Source: JBFLYC01 sp040756735
GTDB lineage: Bacteria > Bacillota > DSM-16504 > Desulfitibacterales > Desulfitibacteraceae
Length of the DNA stretch: 64,000 bases
Assembly (NCBI GenBank): GCA_040756735.1
Contig: JBFLYC010000012.1
Span: 1 to 64,000 of the forward strand
Direction of reading: 5' to 3'
The position numbers were made by a program, and so were the translations under genes. The notes below the pieces were generated by a model. That model made no database searches. It saw nothing but the letters and a program-made list of their open reading frames with translations, and was not told where the DNA came from. The stretch's first letter is position 1, and every line of letters starts with the position of its first letter. Positions 35,361 through 43,316 of the stretch are shown piece by piece.

Positions 35361-36529
35361 TCCTTAACCAACCCCTTGATATATTTATTTCCCATTTGAA
35401 GTCTTGTTAATCTGTCCAATTCCAAAATCTCCTCTAAGGAAGCCGCATCTGTTTGTGTACATTTTTCCAATGCTCTTTCAATTAACACAGGGATTTGGGT
35501 AAACTTAATTATACCATCAAGAAATAATTGGACAGCAACTTCATTTGCAGCATTTAAAACAACAGGATAAACACCACCAGAGCGTCCAGCATTGTAAGCA
35601 AGCCTTAAACATGGAAAGGTATCAACATCTGGTTTTTCAAAGGTCAAAGCTCCTATATTCGTGAAATCAACTTGTTGTAAAGAATTAGCCCATCTTTCCG
35701 GATAAGTCAAGGCATATTGAATAGGTATTCTCATATCTGGCACACCCAAATGCGCCAATACTGATCCATCTCGATACCTAACCATTGAGTGAATAATACT
35801 CTGGGGGTGAACTACTACTTCTATATGGTCATAATCTAGTCCAAACAGCCAATGTGCTTCAATAACCTCCAGGCCTTTATTCATTAAAGTGGCTGAATCT
35901 ATGGTTATTTTACTGCCCATGGTCCAATTTGGGTGGTTTAAAGCCTCTTTAACTGTTACTCTTGATAATTGCTCTGTAGTATAACCTCGAAAGGGGCCTC
36001 CCGATGCAGTGAGTAAAATGCTTTGAACAAACTCTATCTGGCCCGGTAGAAGACATTGAGCGATGGCTGAATGCTCACTGTCCACAGGCAGTAATTTCAC
36101 ATTTCTTTCTTTAATTTCACGTTTTACTAAAGCGCCTGCTATAACAAGGGTTTCTTTATTTGCAAGGGCTACATCCTTCCCAGTCCTTATAGCGGCAATA
36201 GTAGGAACTAATCCAGCTGCCCCACTTATTGCAGCTACTACCATTTCGGCATCTGTTGACACTGCAGCATCAATCAAACCCTGCTGTCCCCAAACAATAT
36301 TTATCCCTAACATGGCATATTTACTTCTAAGATAGAAAGCATATTCTCTTTCATTTACAGATACTAATTGAGGTTTATATTTGATAATCTGTTCTTCTAA
36401 TAATTGGCTTTTACTTCCTCTTGCTGCTAAGGCTACTATTTTAAATCTGTGTGGGTACATGTCAACAACTTGAAGGGTTTGTACTCCAATGGAGCCTGTA
36501 CTACCTAAAATCGTCAATTTTTTTTCCAT
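35357..36529 (-). CDS. dxr: 1-deoxy-D-xylulose 5-phosphate reductoisomerase
   Basis: Second MEP-pathway enzyme, making 2-C-methylerythritol 4-phosphate; fosmidomycin target. 390 aa from the ATG at 36529, which has AGGAGG five bases upstream (an open extension to 36565 lacks a site). NADPH motif GSTGSIGVQTL at residue 7, LANKETLV near 123, the substrate loop HSAIAQCL and ASGGPFRG near 200, and the ATLMNKGLEVIEAHWLF metal/substrate region near 225. Confidence 0.97.
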   Translation of the reverse strand: MEKKLTILGSTGSIGVQTLQVVDMYPHRFKIVALAARGSKSQLLEEQIIKYKPQLVSVNEREYAFYLRSKYAMLGINIVWGQQGLIDAAVSTDAEMVVAAISGAAGLVPTIAAIRTGKDVALANKETLVIAGALVKREIKERNVKLLPVDSEHSAIAQCLLPGQIEFVQSILLTASGGPFRGYTTEQLSRVTVKEALNHPNWTMGSKITIDSATLMNKGLEVIEAHWLFGLDYDHIEVVVHPQSIIHSMVRYRDGSVLAHLGVPDMRIPIQYALTYPERWANSLQQVDFTNIGALTFEKPDVDTFPCLRLAYNAGRSGGVYPVVLNAANEVAVQLFLDGIIKFTQIPVLIERALEKCTQTDAASLEEILELDRLTRLQMGNKYIKGLVKE

Positions 36530-36542
36530 TAAAACCTCCTGA

Positions 36543-37646
36543 TTAGAAATTGCGATTGAATACACCGGATTTCCAGCTAGCTTTAAAAACTACCCAGACA
36601 ATGGGAACAATTATTAAACCCAGTACCCCTAGAAGCTTTAAGCCAACAAATAAAGATATTAAAGCTTCAATTGGATGAAGACCAATGTTGTCTCCCAGTA
36701 TCTTAGGTTGCAACACTTGTCTTACCACGCTAACAATAGTATATAGAATTAACAAGGCAACTGCAAAACCTAAATTGCCATTAATTATCATCCATAAAAT
36801 CCAAGGTATAAATACAGTTCCTGGACCTAAAATAGGTAAAATGTCAGCTATACCCACAAGAATAGCAACTAAAAGAGAATATGGCGCTCCAAGAAACTGC
36901 AAACCTATAAAAGAAAGGCTAGCTGCAATAAGCATTAGGATAACCTGCGCCCGGATAAACCCTATTACTGCTGTACCAGCCTCTGTACCAACTATTCTCA
37001 GCCTTTTATAAATAGCAGCTGGCAAATGATTTTCAAAAGCCTTTAAAATATTTTTTTTATCTCGGCTAATAAAGAAAACAGCCAGCAATGATATTACTAA
37101 AATTAGAAGCCCCATTGGAAGCCAGGCTACTAGATCTACCAAAAGGTTAACCATATAAATACTAGCTTGCCTTACTGCAGTTAAGGTTGTTGAAATTGTT
37201 TCCTCTATAACCTCCATGAGCTGAGGAGGTATATTGAGGTTAGTAAATATACTTTGAAGTGTATTAGTGATATCCATAACTGTCTCAACTATAATACCTG
37301 CCAATGCTGGAAATTCATTGGAAAATTTTATCAATTCTATCACAAGCATGGATATTAACCAGATGACTATTCCAATAATACCGCCAAAAAAAATTAACAA
37401 AACGCTGAGGATAATTATAGTCCTTGAGATTTTTGTTCTACTTTCAATGAAGTTAACAATGGGATCCAATAAGCCAACAATCACAATGGCCATGATGAAA
37501 GGAGCAATTAGTGGAATACCGCGTTGAATCAAATTCCAAACTGCAGGAAATAAATGGTAGTAAAAAAGGATAAGGCCTACTAAAATCAATACAATTTTAC
37601 CTACCTTTAAAAAATCCTTCACTTCTTTTTCCGGCAGTCTTTCCAT
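36543..37646 (-). CDS. AI-2E family transporter-like membrane protein (YtvI-like)
   Basis: 367 aa polytopic protein with about eight hydrophobic helices and a soluble loop (about 120-180), the layout of the AI-2E/PerM permease family. The conserved GIADILPILGPGTVFIPW segment lies near residue 265 (core DILPILGPG). The start is ATG at 37646, nine bases after AGGTG. Clostridial members of this type include the sporulation protein YtvI; the substrate is unknown. It lies between cdsA and dxr, an insertion relative to B. subtilis, and ends 13 bp before dxr. Confidence 0.85.
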   Translation of the reverse strand: MERLPEKEVKDFLKVGKIVLILVGLILFYYHLFPAVWNLIQRGIPLIAPFIMAIVIVGLLDPIVNFIESRTKISRTIIILSVLLIFFGGIIGIVIWLISMLVIELIKFSNEFPALAGIIVETVMDITNTLQSIFTNLNIPPQLMEVIEETISTTLTAVRQASIYMVNLLVDLVAWLPMGLLILVISLLAVFFISRDKKNILKAFENHLPAAIYKRLRIVGTEAGTAVIGFIRAQVILMLIAASLSFIGLQFLGAPYSLLVAILVGIADILPILGPGTVFIPWILWMIINGNLGFAVALLILYTIVSVVRQVLQPKILGDNIGLHPIEALISLFVGLKLLGVLGLIIVPIVWVVFKASWKSGVFNRNF

Positions 37647-37689
37647 AACTCGTTTCACCTCAAAATTTAGAACATTCGTTTATCCTTTA

Positions 37690-38472
37690 TTACAGCATCT
37701 TCTTAATTAAATAGAAAAATGCGGGAAAAGTTAACAAAACACTGTCAAGTCTATCCAACATTCCCCCATGTCCTGGCAACAGTTGGCCAGAATCTTTAAT
37801 ACCAGCTTTTCTTTTTAAAAGGGATTCGAACAAATCCCCGACCTGTCCTACAAGGGCAACTGAACTTGCCAGAATAATCGAATTCATTATTCCAATAGAA
37901 ACAATAAAATAATCTATACCCAGCATTGCTATCACAGCTGTTAATAGACCACCCAAGGCTCCCTCTTGAGTTTTATTTGGGCTAATAGCTGGTGCCAGTT
38001 TTCTTTTCCCAAATCTTCTTCCGCTAAAATAAGCTCCTGTATCAACTATCCAGGTTAATAAAAGTGCAATTATAACATACATAAAGCCATTGGGTAATTC
38101 TCTTAACAATAAGATATATTTCAAAAAGCTAAGATATATTACTCCCAGAAAACTTACACCTAAGCTGGAGAAATGATAGTTCTTATTAAAAAACAACCAT
38201 TGAAGCACGAGAACCATAAATGCCAAAAACAAAAAAAAGGAAGCATAAGTACCTTGAAAGAAAAATGCTTCAGTAATTAATAAGACTCCACCAGTGTAGA
38301 CAGCTAACTCTAACATTGGTAAACCAGCCCTGTTACCAATGTCAATTAACTCCCTGCCCCCTAAAAAAAACATCAACAAGACTGCAAAAAATAAAGGTAT
38401 AGATGCAATATAAAGTAAAGCAACCACTATTGGAATGCCCATAATAGCTGTAATTATCCTTTGCCTAAGCAT
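37690..38472 (-). CDS. cdsA: Phosphatidate cytidylyltransferase
   Basis: Membrane enzyme making CDP-diacylglycerol, the precursor of acidic and zwitterionic phospholipids. 260 aa with about seven to eight helices. The C-terminal family signature is intact: KRKAGIKDSGQLLPGHGG followed by DRLDS. It starts 12 bp after uppS with GGAGAGG before the ATG. Confidence 0.97.
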   Translation of the reverse strand: MLRQRIITAIMGIPIVVALLYIASIPLFFAVLLMFFLGGRELIDIGNRAGLPMLELAVYTGGVLLITEAFFFQGTYASFFLFLAFMVLVLQWLFFNKNYHFSSLGVSFLGVIYLSFLKYILLLRELPNGFMYVIIALLLTWIVDTGAYFSGRRFGKRKLAPAISPNKTQEGALGGLLTAVIAMLGIDYFIVSIGIMNSIILASSVALVGQVGDLFESLLKRKAGIKDSGQLLPGHGGMLDRLDSVLLTFPAFFYLIKKML

Positions 38473-38484
38473 TCTATCCTCTCC

Positions 38485-39225
38485 TTACTTCGTAACTCCC
38501 CCAAATCGCCGGTCTCTTTTTTGATACTCCGCCAAAGCCTCTATTAAATGCTTTTTTCTAAAATCAGGCCACAATACATTTGATACATAGATTTCAGTAT
38601 ATGCAGCTTGCCACAAGAAAAAATTAGAGAGGCGCATTTCACCAGAGGGCCTAATTAATAAATCCGGGTCTGGCTGCCCCTTGGTGAAGAGTTGCTGTGC
38701 AAAAACCTCTTCGTCTATTTCATCAACCCTTATCTTGCCAGCACATACTTTCTGGACAAGTTCTCTAGCTGCCTGTACAATTTCATACCTACCTCCATAG
38801 TTTAATGCTACATTCAATATAAGTCTATGTTCATTAGAGGTAAGTGACTGGGCTTTAACAATTTCATTTTGAGTAGAAATTGGAAGACCTTTTAGATTGC
38901 CTATGCAATTAATTCGCACACCATTTTTATGCAATTCCTCGCGTTCAGACGCTAAACGCTTGGTGAGTAAGTCCATTAACACATTTATTTCCTCTTCCGG
39001 TCTCTTCCAATTCTCGGTTGAAAAAGCAAATACACTTAATATTTTAATGTCTAATTCCAAGCAAGCCTTAATAATATCCTTAAGTGCATCTACACCCGCT
39101 TTATGCCCTACAGATCTAGGTAAACCCCTTATTTTTGCCCATCTACCATTTCCATCCATAATTATTGCCACATGATAAGGTGTTTTATCCCTGTTCAATT
39201 GATTATTGGTATCTTCACTATTCAT
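38485..39225 (-). CDS. uppS: Undecaprenyl diphosphate synthase (isoprenyl transferase)
   Basis: cis-Prenyltransferase that builds the C55 lipid carrier. 246 aa: the catalytic IIMDGNGRWAKIRGLPR near residue 22 carries the essential Asp, with GHKAGVDAL following. FSTENWKRPEEEI lies near 70, and RPSGEMRLSNFFLWQ near 195. GAGGT precedes the ATG. It leads the envelope/isoprenoid unit; the frr terminator stands directly upstream. Its product is the lipid whose recycling enzyme is uppP at 3869-4639. Confidence 0.97.
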   Translation of the reverse strand: MNSEDTNNQLNRDKTPYHVAIIMDGNGRWAKIRGLPRSVGHKAGVDALKDIIKACLELDIKILSVFAFSTENWKRPEEEINVLMDLLTKRLASEREELHKNGVRINCIGNLKGLPISTQNEIVKAQSLTSNEHRLILNVALNYGGRYEIVQAARELVQKVCAGKIRVDEIDEEVFAQQLFTKGQPDPDLLIRPSGEMRLSNFFLWQAAYTEIYVSNVLWPDFRKKHLIEALAEYQKRDRRFGGVTK

Positions 39226-39255
39226 AACAGATTACCTCTCAATTTTCTTCTTGCA

Positions 39256-39306
39256 CAAAATGTAAAATTAAACCCCCTATTTAAGGGGGTAACATTTTCA
39301 TGTTAC
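39256..39306 (-). terminator. Twin-hairpin terminator between frr and uppS
   Basis: Two back-to-back hairpins. First is GTAACAT-GAAA-ATGTTAC, a 7-bp stem capped by a GNRA-type tetraloop (39289-39306). Next is CCCCC-TTAAATA-GGGGG (39273-39289), followed by TTTAATTTTACATTTT on the minus strand. They close the rpsB-tsf-pyrH-frr group. Confidence 0.75.
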
Positions 39307-39348
39307 TACTCTTGTAAAGGCAAGAAAAACGCACCCACAAATATACAT

Positions 39349-39906
39349 CTATACCTCTAAAATCTCTGTTTCTTTGTTATTCAGCACTTCAGATATCTTT
39401 TCAATGTACTTGTCTGTTAGTTCTTGAATCTTTACGATACCTTTACGTGCATCATCTTCACTGATTTCTCCATCTTTCTCGAACATTTTTACCTGATCAT
39501 TTGCATCCCTTCTAATGTTCCTTATATCTACACGAAACTCTTCCGCTTTTTTCTTGATCATTTTAACTAATTCTTTCCTTCTTTCTTCTGTCAACTGTGG
39601 TATGGCTATTCTAATTACTGTTCCATCATTATTTGGATTTAAGCCCAAATCTGATTTTAGTATTGCCTTTTCAATACTTCCTATTATACTCTTATCCCAG
39701 GGCTGAATTACCAGTAACCTTGGCTCAGGAACTGATATATTAGCCATCTGATTAATTGGAGTGGGAGCTCCATAATAATCAACCCTTATCCTATCAAGTA
39801 TTGCTGGGTTTGCTCTACCTGCTCTAATGGAAGCAAATTCCTTTCTGAGCGCTTCAATAGATTTTTTCATTCTTTCTTCAGCTTCCTTTAATATTTCACT
39901 TATCAT
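39349..39906 (-). CDS. frr: Ribosome recycling factor
   Basis: Splits post-termination ribosomes with EF-G. 185 aa, exact family length: EFASIRAGRANPAILDRI near residue 24, VPEPRLLVIQPWDKS near 70, RKELVKMIKKKAEE near 125. GGAGGG lies inside the end of pyrH and the frames overlap by 11 bp, so translation is coupled. Confidence 0.98.
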   Translation of the reverse strand: MISEILKEAEERMKKSIEALRKEFASIRAGRANPAILDRIRVDYYGAPTPINQMANISVPEPRLLVIQPWDKSIIGSIEKAILKSDLGLNPNNDGTVIRIAIPQLTEERRKELVKMIKKKAEEFRVDIRNIRRDANDQVKMFEKDGEISEDDARKGIVKIQELTDKYIEKISEVLNNKETEILEV

Positions 39907-40636
39907 TTTCTTCCCTCCCTACATATGTTCCAATTTTTTCACCCATAATAGTTTTTAGAATATTTCCCCGTAGATTGATATTAAAAACTATAATAGGTAT
40001 TTTATTATCCATACAAAGAGAAGTTGCCGTAGAATCCATAACTCCAAGTCCTTTATTCAATACATCAATGTAATTTAAGTCTGTAAATCTTTTTGCTGCA
40101 GGGTTTTTTAGAGGGTCATCGTCATAAACACCATCAACTTTTTTGGCCATTAAAATTATTTCTGCTTCAATTTCAGCCGCTCTTAATGCAGCAGTAGTAT
40201 CCGTAGTAAAATAAGGATTTCCAGTTCCACCAGCAAATATTACAACTCTACCCTTTTCTAAATGCCTTATTGCTTTACGTCTAATATATGGCTCAGCAAC
40301 TTGCCTCATTTCTATGGCTGTTTGCACCCTAGTATTTACAGATATACTTTCTAAAGCATCTTGTAGCGCTAAAGCATTCATAACAGTAGCAATCATACCC
40401 ATGTAATCCGCGGTTGCTCTATCCATCCCCCTTGCACTTCCAGCAACACCCCTCCAAATGTTACCACCACCCACAACTATTGCTATTTCCACGCCTAATT
40501 CTTTTACTTCTTTCACTTGTGTTGCAATTAAGTTAATGGTTTTTTGATCGATACCAAGATCATTATCACCTGCTAATGCCTCTCCGCTTAGCTTTAAGAT
40601 TACTCTTTTATACTTTGGTGTATTCTGCAATGACAA
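39896..40636 (-). CDS. pyrH: UMP kinase
   Basis: Hexameric bacterial UMP kinase of the amino-acid-kinase fold. 246 aa: KRVILKLSGEALAGD at the N-terminus, IVVGGGNIWRG near 54, FAGGTGNPYFTTDTTAALRA near 135 (core GNPYFTTDTTAAL), and VDGVYDDDP near 165. The start is TTG at 40636 with GGAGG just upstream; a second TTG two codons on is equally placed, and there is no ATG. It follows the tsf terminator by about 55 bp, so read-through or an unseen promoter must drive it. Confidence 0.97.
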   Translation of the reverse strand: MSLQNTPKYKRVILKLSGEALAGDNDLGIDQKTINLIATQVKEVKELGVEIAIVVGGGNIWRGVAGSARGMDRATADYMGMIATVMNALALQDALESISVNTRVQTAIEMRQVAEPYIRRKAIRHLEKGRVVIFAGGTGNPYFTTDTTAALRAAEIEAEIILMAKKVDGVYDDDPLKNPAAKRFTDLNYIDVLNKGLGVMDSTATSLCMDNKIPIIVFNINLRGNILKTIMGEKIGTYVGREENDK

Positions 40637-40690
40637 ATCCCTCCATCTAGTAATCTTCTACGTTAGCCTTAAAAAAACCTTTCGTATATT

Positions 40691-40720
40691 CAAAAAAAGA
40701 GAACACAAAGGGTGTTCTCT
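40691..40720 (-). terminator. Strong intrinsic terminator after tsf
   Basis: Stem AGAGAACAC/GTGTTCTCT with a 5-nt loop and a TTTTTTT tract on the minus strand, starting at the tsf stop codon. It separates rpsB-tsf from pyrH-frr, at least partly. Confidence 0.88.
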
Positions 40721-41371
40721 CTAGTTTTTACATTTCATGGACTCTACCTCAGATGCAAAGTCAGCTTTTTGTTTTTCAATCCCTTCACCCAGCCCATAAC
40801 GACAAAAACGCCTAACTGCAATTTTTTCTCCAATCTTTGCAATCTTTTCTTTAATTAGGTCCTTAACTGCTTTGTCTGTATCCTTGATAAAAGGTTGTTC
40901 CATTAGACAGATCTCCTTCAAATACTTTTCCAACCTACCTGCAACCATTTTATCAACAACTTTTTCAGGTTTTCCTTCATTGAGAGCTTGAGCCCGTAAT
41001 ATACTTTTTTCTTTTTCAATAAGCTCTGATGGAACTTCTTCTGAATTAACATATAATGGTTTGGCTGCTGCCACTTGCATCGCTAAATCATGACACAGAT
41101 CTTTAAATTCATCAGTCTTAGCAACGAAGTCAGTTTCACAATTCACCTCAATCAACACACCTATTTTACCGTTTCCGTGTATGTAAGAATGTACTAACCC
41201 TTCTGCTGCAATTCTTCCTTCCCTTTTCGCTGCATCTGCTAATCCTTTTTCACGAAGATAATCAATAGCTTTTTCCATGTTTCCATTGGTCTCTTGAAGC
41301 GCTTTTTTACAGTCCATCATTCCAGCGCCTGTTTTCTCTCTAAGTTCTTTGACCATTGACGCGGTAATCAT
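40721..41371 (-). CDS. tsf: Elongation factor Ts
   Basis: Nucleotide exchange factor for EF-Tu. 216 aa, the short form common in clostridia: UBA-like N-terminus VKELREKTGAGMMDCKKAL, then the core EVNCETDFVAKTDEF near residue 78, and one dimerisation-type C-terminal half. The ATG follows GGGGGTG. It lies 158 bp behind rpsB; the spacer contains two large hairpins. Confidence 0.98.
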   Translation of the reverse strand: MITASMVKELREKTGAGMMDCKKALQETNGNMEKAIDYLREKGLADAAKREGRIAAEGLVHSYIHGNGKIGVLIEVNCETDFVAKTDEFKDLCHDLAMQVAAAKPLYVNSEEVPSELIEKEKSILRAQALNEGKPEKVVDKMVAGRLEKYLKEICLMEQPFIKDTDKAVKDLIKEKIAKIGEKIAVRRFCRYGLGEGIEKQKADFASEVESMKCKN

Positions 41372-41447
41372 TATCTACACCCCCTTGTCAGTTATTCTTA
41401 TATACTGCAAGTCTGATTGAACTATTGCACTATTATAATATTTAAGT

Positions 41448-41526
41448 ATGGGGATTGATAAATTCAATCCCCATATCTTGGGAACATTCCGTGTCTAAGA
41501 AATGGAAAGTGGGATGTTCCTTTTTT
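41448..41526 (-). repeat. Two large inverted repeats in the rpsB-tsf spacer
   Basis: The first pair met after the rpsB stop is GGAACATCCC with GGAATGTTCC (41511-41520 and 41481-41490; one G-T pair, 20-nt loop). The second is an 11-bp perfect stem ATGGGGATTGA/TCAATCCCCAT with a 5-nt loop (41448-41474). On the plus strand a T6 tract follows the first, so it would terminate antisense rather than sense transcription. It may be a degenerate palindromic repeat or a regulator of the rpsB/tsf ratio. Confidence 0.7.
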
Positions 41527-41529
41527 CGA

Positions 41530-42252
41530 TTACTCATTAACTACATCTAATTCTTCTTCTACCATTCTGTCACTTTGCATTCCTTCAATAACAGCATCAG
41601 CCATTTTTGCAGTCAACAGTTTTACTGCCCTAATAGCATCATCATTTCCAGGAATAACTATATCAACTTCATCAGGATCGCAATTTGTATCTACTATAGC
41701 AACAACTGGAATATTTAAGCGTCTTGCTTCAGCAATTGCTATCTTTTCTTTTCTAGGGTCTACAACAAATAATGCTCCTGGAAGTTCTGTCATTTCTTTA
41801 ATACCACCTAAAAACCTTTGAAGCTTATCTCTTTCATGGACTAACTCTGCTACTTCCTTTTTTGGCAGCAAGTCGAATGTTCCATCGGCTTCCATTTTCT
41901 CCAATTCATAAAGACGATCTACCCTTTTGCGAATAGTTTGGAAGTTTGTTAACATTCCACCCAACCAACGCTCATTAACATAAAACATGCCACAGCGTTC
42001 AGCCTCTTCCTTAACAGACTCTTGTGCCTGTTTTTTCGTCCCTACAAAGAGAACTTTTTTGCCTTCTGCGGCAACATCTCTTAGGAAGTAATAAGCATCT
42101 TCCACCATTTTTACTGTTTTTTGCAGATCAATAATATATATACCATTTCTCTCAGTAAAAATATATGTCGCCATTTTAGGATTCCATCTTCTTGTCTGAT
42201 GTCCAAAATGTACACCTGCTTCAAGCAATTGCTTCATAGATATAACACTCAT
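41530..42252 (-). CDS. rpsB: Ribosomal protein S2
   Basis: 240 aa 30S protein. MKQLLEAGVHFGHQTRRWNPK-type N-terminus (core GVHFGHQTRRWNPKM), YIFTERNGIYIIDLQKT, and the conserved LFVVDPRKEKIAIAEA near 155. The ATG at 42252 lies seven bases after GAGGAGGTG; a GTG at 42261 is within that site. It has its own promoter and a structured leader. Confidence 0.98.
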   Translation of the reverse strand: MSVISMKQLLEAGVHFGHQTRRWNPKMATYIFTERNGIYIIDLQKTVKMVEDAYYFLRDVAAEGKKVLFVGTKKQAQESVKEEAERCGMFYVNERWLGGMLTNFQTIRKRVDRLYELEKMEADGTFDLLPKKEVAELVHERDKLQRFLGGIKEMTELPGALFVVDPRKEKIAIAEARRLNIPVVAIVDTNCDPDEVDIVIPGNDDAIRAVKLLTAKMADAVIEGMQSDRMVEEELDVVNE

Positions 42253-42372
42253 CAACAACACCTCCTCTCCAGGTTGTTCCTCCGCAAGCTTTCATATTTC
42301 GACAAAAGCTAAGGATCCGCCTTGGGAATTAGCCACCCATGCCGAAATCTTGCCGCGTGTGTATTTTCACCA
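42253..42372 (-). promoter_or_regulatory. Structured rpsB leader (candidate S2 autoregulatory element)
   Basis: About 120 nt of GC-richer sequence between the predicted start site and the rpsB ATG. The outer pairing is GCAAG with CTTGC, continued by ATTTCG with CGAAAT; inner helices include GCTAA/TTAGC and AGCTTT/AAAGCT. A multi-branched fold upstream of rpsB fits ribosomal-protein autoregulation, but the class assignment needs a covariance search. Confidence 0.55.
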
Positions 42373-42378
42373 AAAAGA

Positions 42379-42407
42379 AGTATATCATAGACTCAAACCA
42401 ATGACAA
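42379..42407 (-). promoter_or_regulatory. rpsB promoter
   Basis: Minus strand TTGTCA-N17-TATACT with an extended TGA before the -10. It is one of the best vegetative promoters in the window, placed about 130 bp before rpsB and just after the codY terminator region. Confidence 0.8.
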
Positions 42408-42465
42408 TAATTCACCATAACATTCAACAAAATTTTATCCCATCTTATCTATTTTTATACCCTGT

Positions 42466-42503
42466 AAACAAATAAACCAACCCAATAACGTGGACTGGTT
42501 TAT
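42466..42503 (-). terminator. Intrinsic terminator after codY
   Basis: Stem ATAAACCA/TGGTTTAT continued internally by TCCA/TGGG, followed by TTGTTTAC on the minus strand. It closes the xerC-hslVU-codY unit. B. subtilis has the large fla/che operon at this junction; here it is absent. Confidence 0.75.
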
Positions 42504-42511
42504 AGATAATG

Positions 42512-43297
42512 CTAGCTTCTCAATTTAGCTAACTCATCAAGAAGATTATCATTCAATACACGTATATAAGTACCCTTCATACCAAGGGACTTAGATTCAA
42601 TTACACCTGCACTTTCAAACTTTCTTAATGCATTTACAATTACTGATCTTGTAATTCCTGCCCGGTCAGCGATTTTACTAGCAACAAGAACTCCCTCATC
42701 ACCATCTAATTCTCCAAAAATATGCTCAACTGCTTCAAGTTCAGAGTAAGACAGAGTTCCTAGTGCAACATGAACTGCAGCTCTTTTTCTTGCTTCTTCT
42801 TCTATTTTTTCGGCTTTTGAACGTAATATTTCCATCCCAACAACAGTAGCACCGTATTCTGCCAAAATCAAATCCTCACTAGTAAATTCGTTTTTAAACT
42901 TTGCTAAGACCAGGGTTCCCAAACGCTGACCACCACCTATTATGGGTACTATAGTTGTAAGTTTGCTATTGAAAAGACATTGTTTGCCTGCGGCATTAAA
43001 AACACATGAATTCTCTTTTTGTAGAAAGTTAGCTTTAGTCTCATTTATCCTCAAGAGTTCATCATTATAACTTTCAGGGAATCTTTCAGAGCGAAACACT
43101 ATATTTTCCATTATTTCACATGCAAAACCTTCTACAAAAGCATACCCTAGTATTTTTCCATGCCTGCTTACAATATAACAATTGGCTTCAATTTCTTGAC
43201 ACAACACTTGAGCAATTTCATCAAAATCCACTGGGTTACCTGCTGATTTTTGCAATAACCTATTAATATTTCTGGTTTTATCTAATAGTGACCTCAT
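42512..43297 (-). CDS. codY: GTP-sensing transcriptional repressor CodY
   Basis: Global regulator of nutrient starvation responding to GTP and branched-chain amino acids. 261 aa: N-terminal GAF domain (about 1-155) and C-terminal winged helix with SKIADRAGITRSVIVNALRK near residue 205 (core ITRSVIVNALRKFE), then GVIESKSLGMKGTYIRV. AGGAGGAG precedes the ATG. It is the last gene of the xerC-hslV-hslU-codY cluster, conserved with B. subtilis codV-clpQ-clpY-codY. Confidence 0.98.
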   Translation of the reverse strand: MRSLLDKTRNINRLLQKSAGNPVDFDEIAQVLCQEIEANCYIVSRHGKILGYAFVEGFACEIMENIVFRSERFPESYNDELLRINETKANFLQKENSCVFNAAGKQCLFNSKLTTIVPIIGGGQRLGTLVLAKFKNEFTSEDLILAEYGATVVGMEILRSKAEKIEEEARKRAAVHVALGTLSYSELEAVEHIFGELDGDEGVLVASKIADRAGITRSVIVNALRKFESAGVIESKSLGMKGTYIRVLNDNLLDELAKLRS

Positions 43298-43316
43298 TAG
43301 TTCTCCTCCTTAGTAA

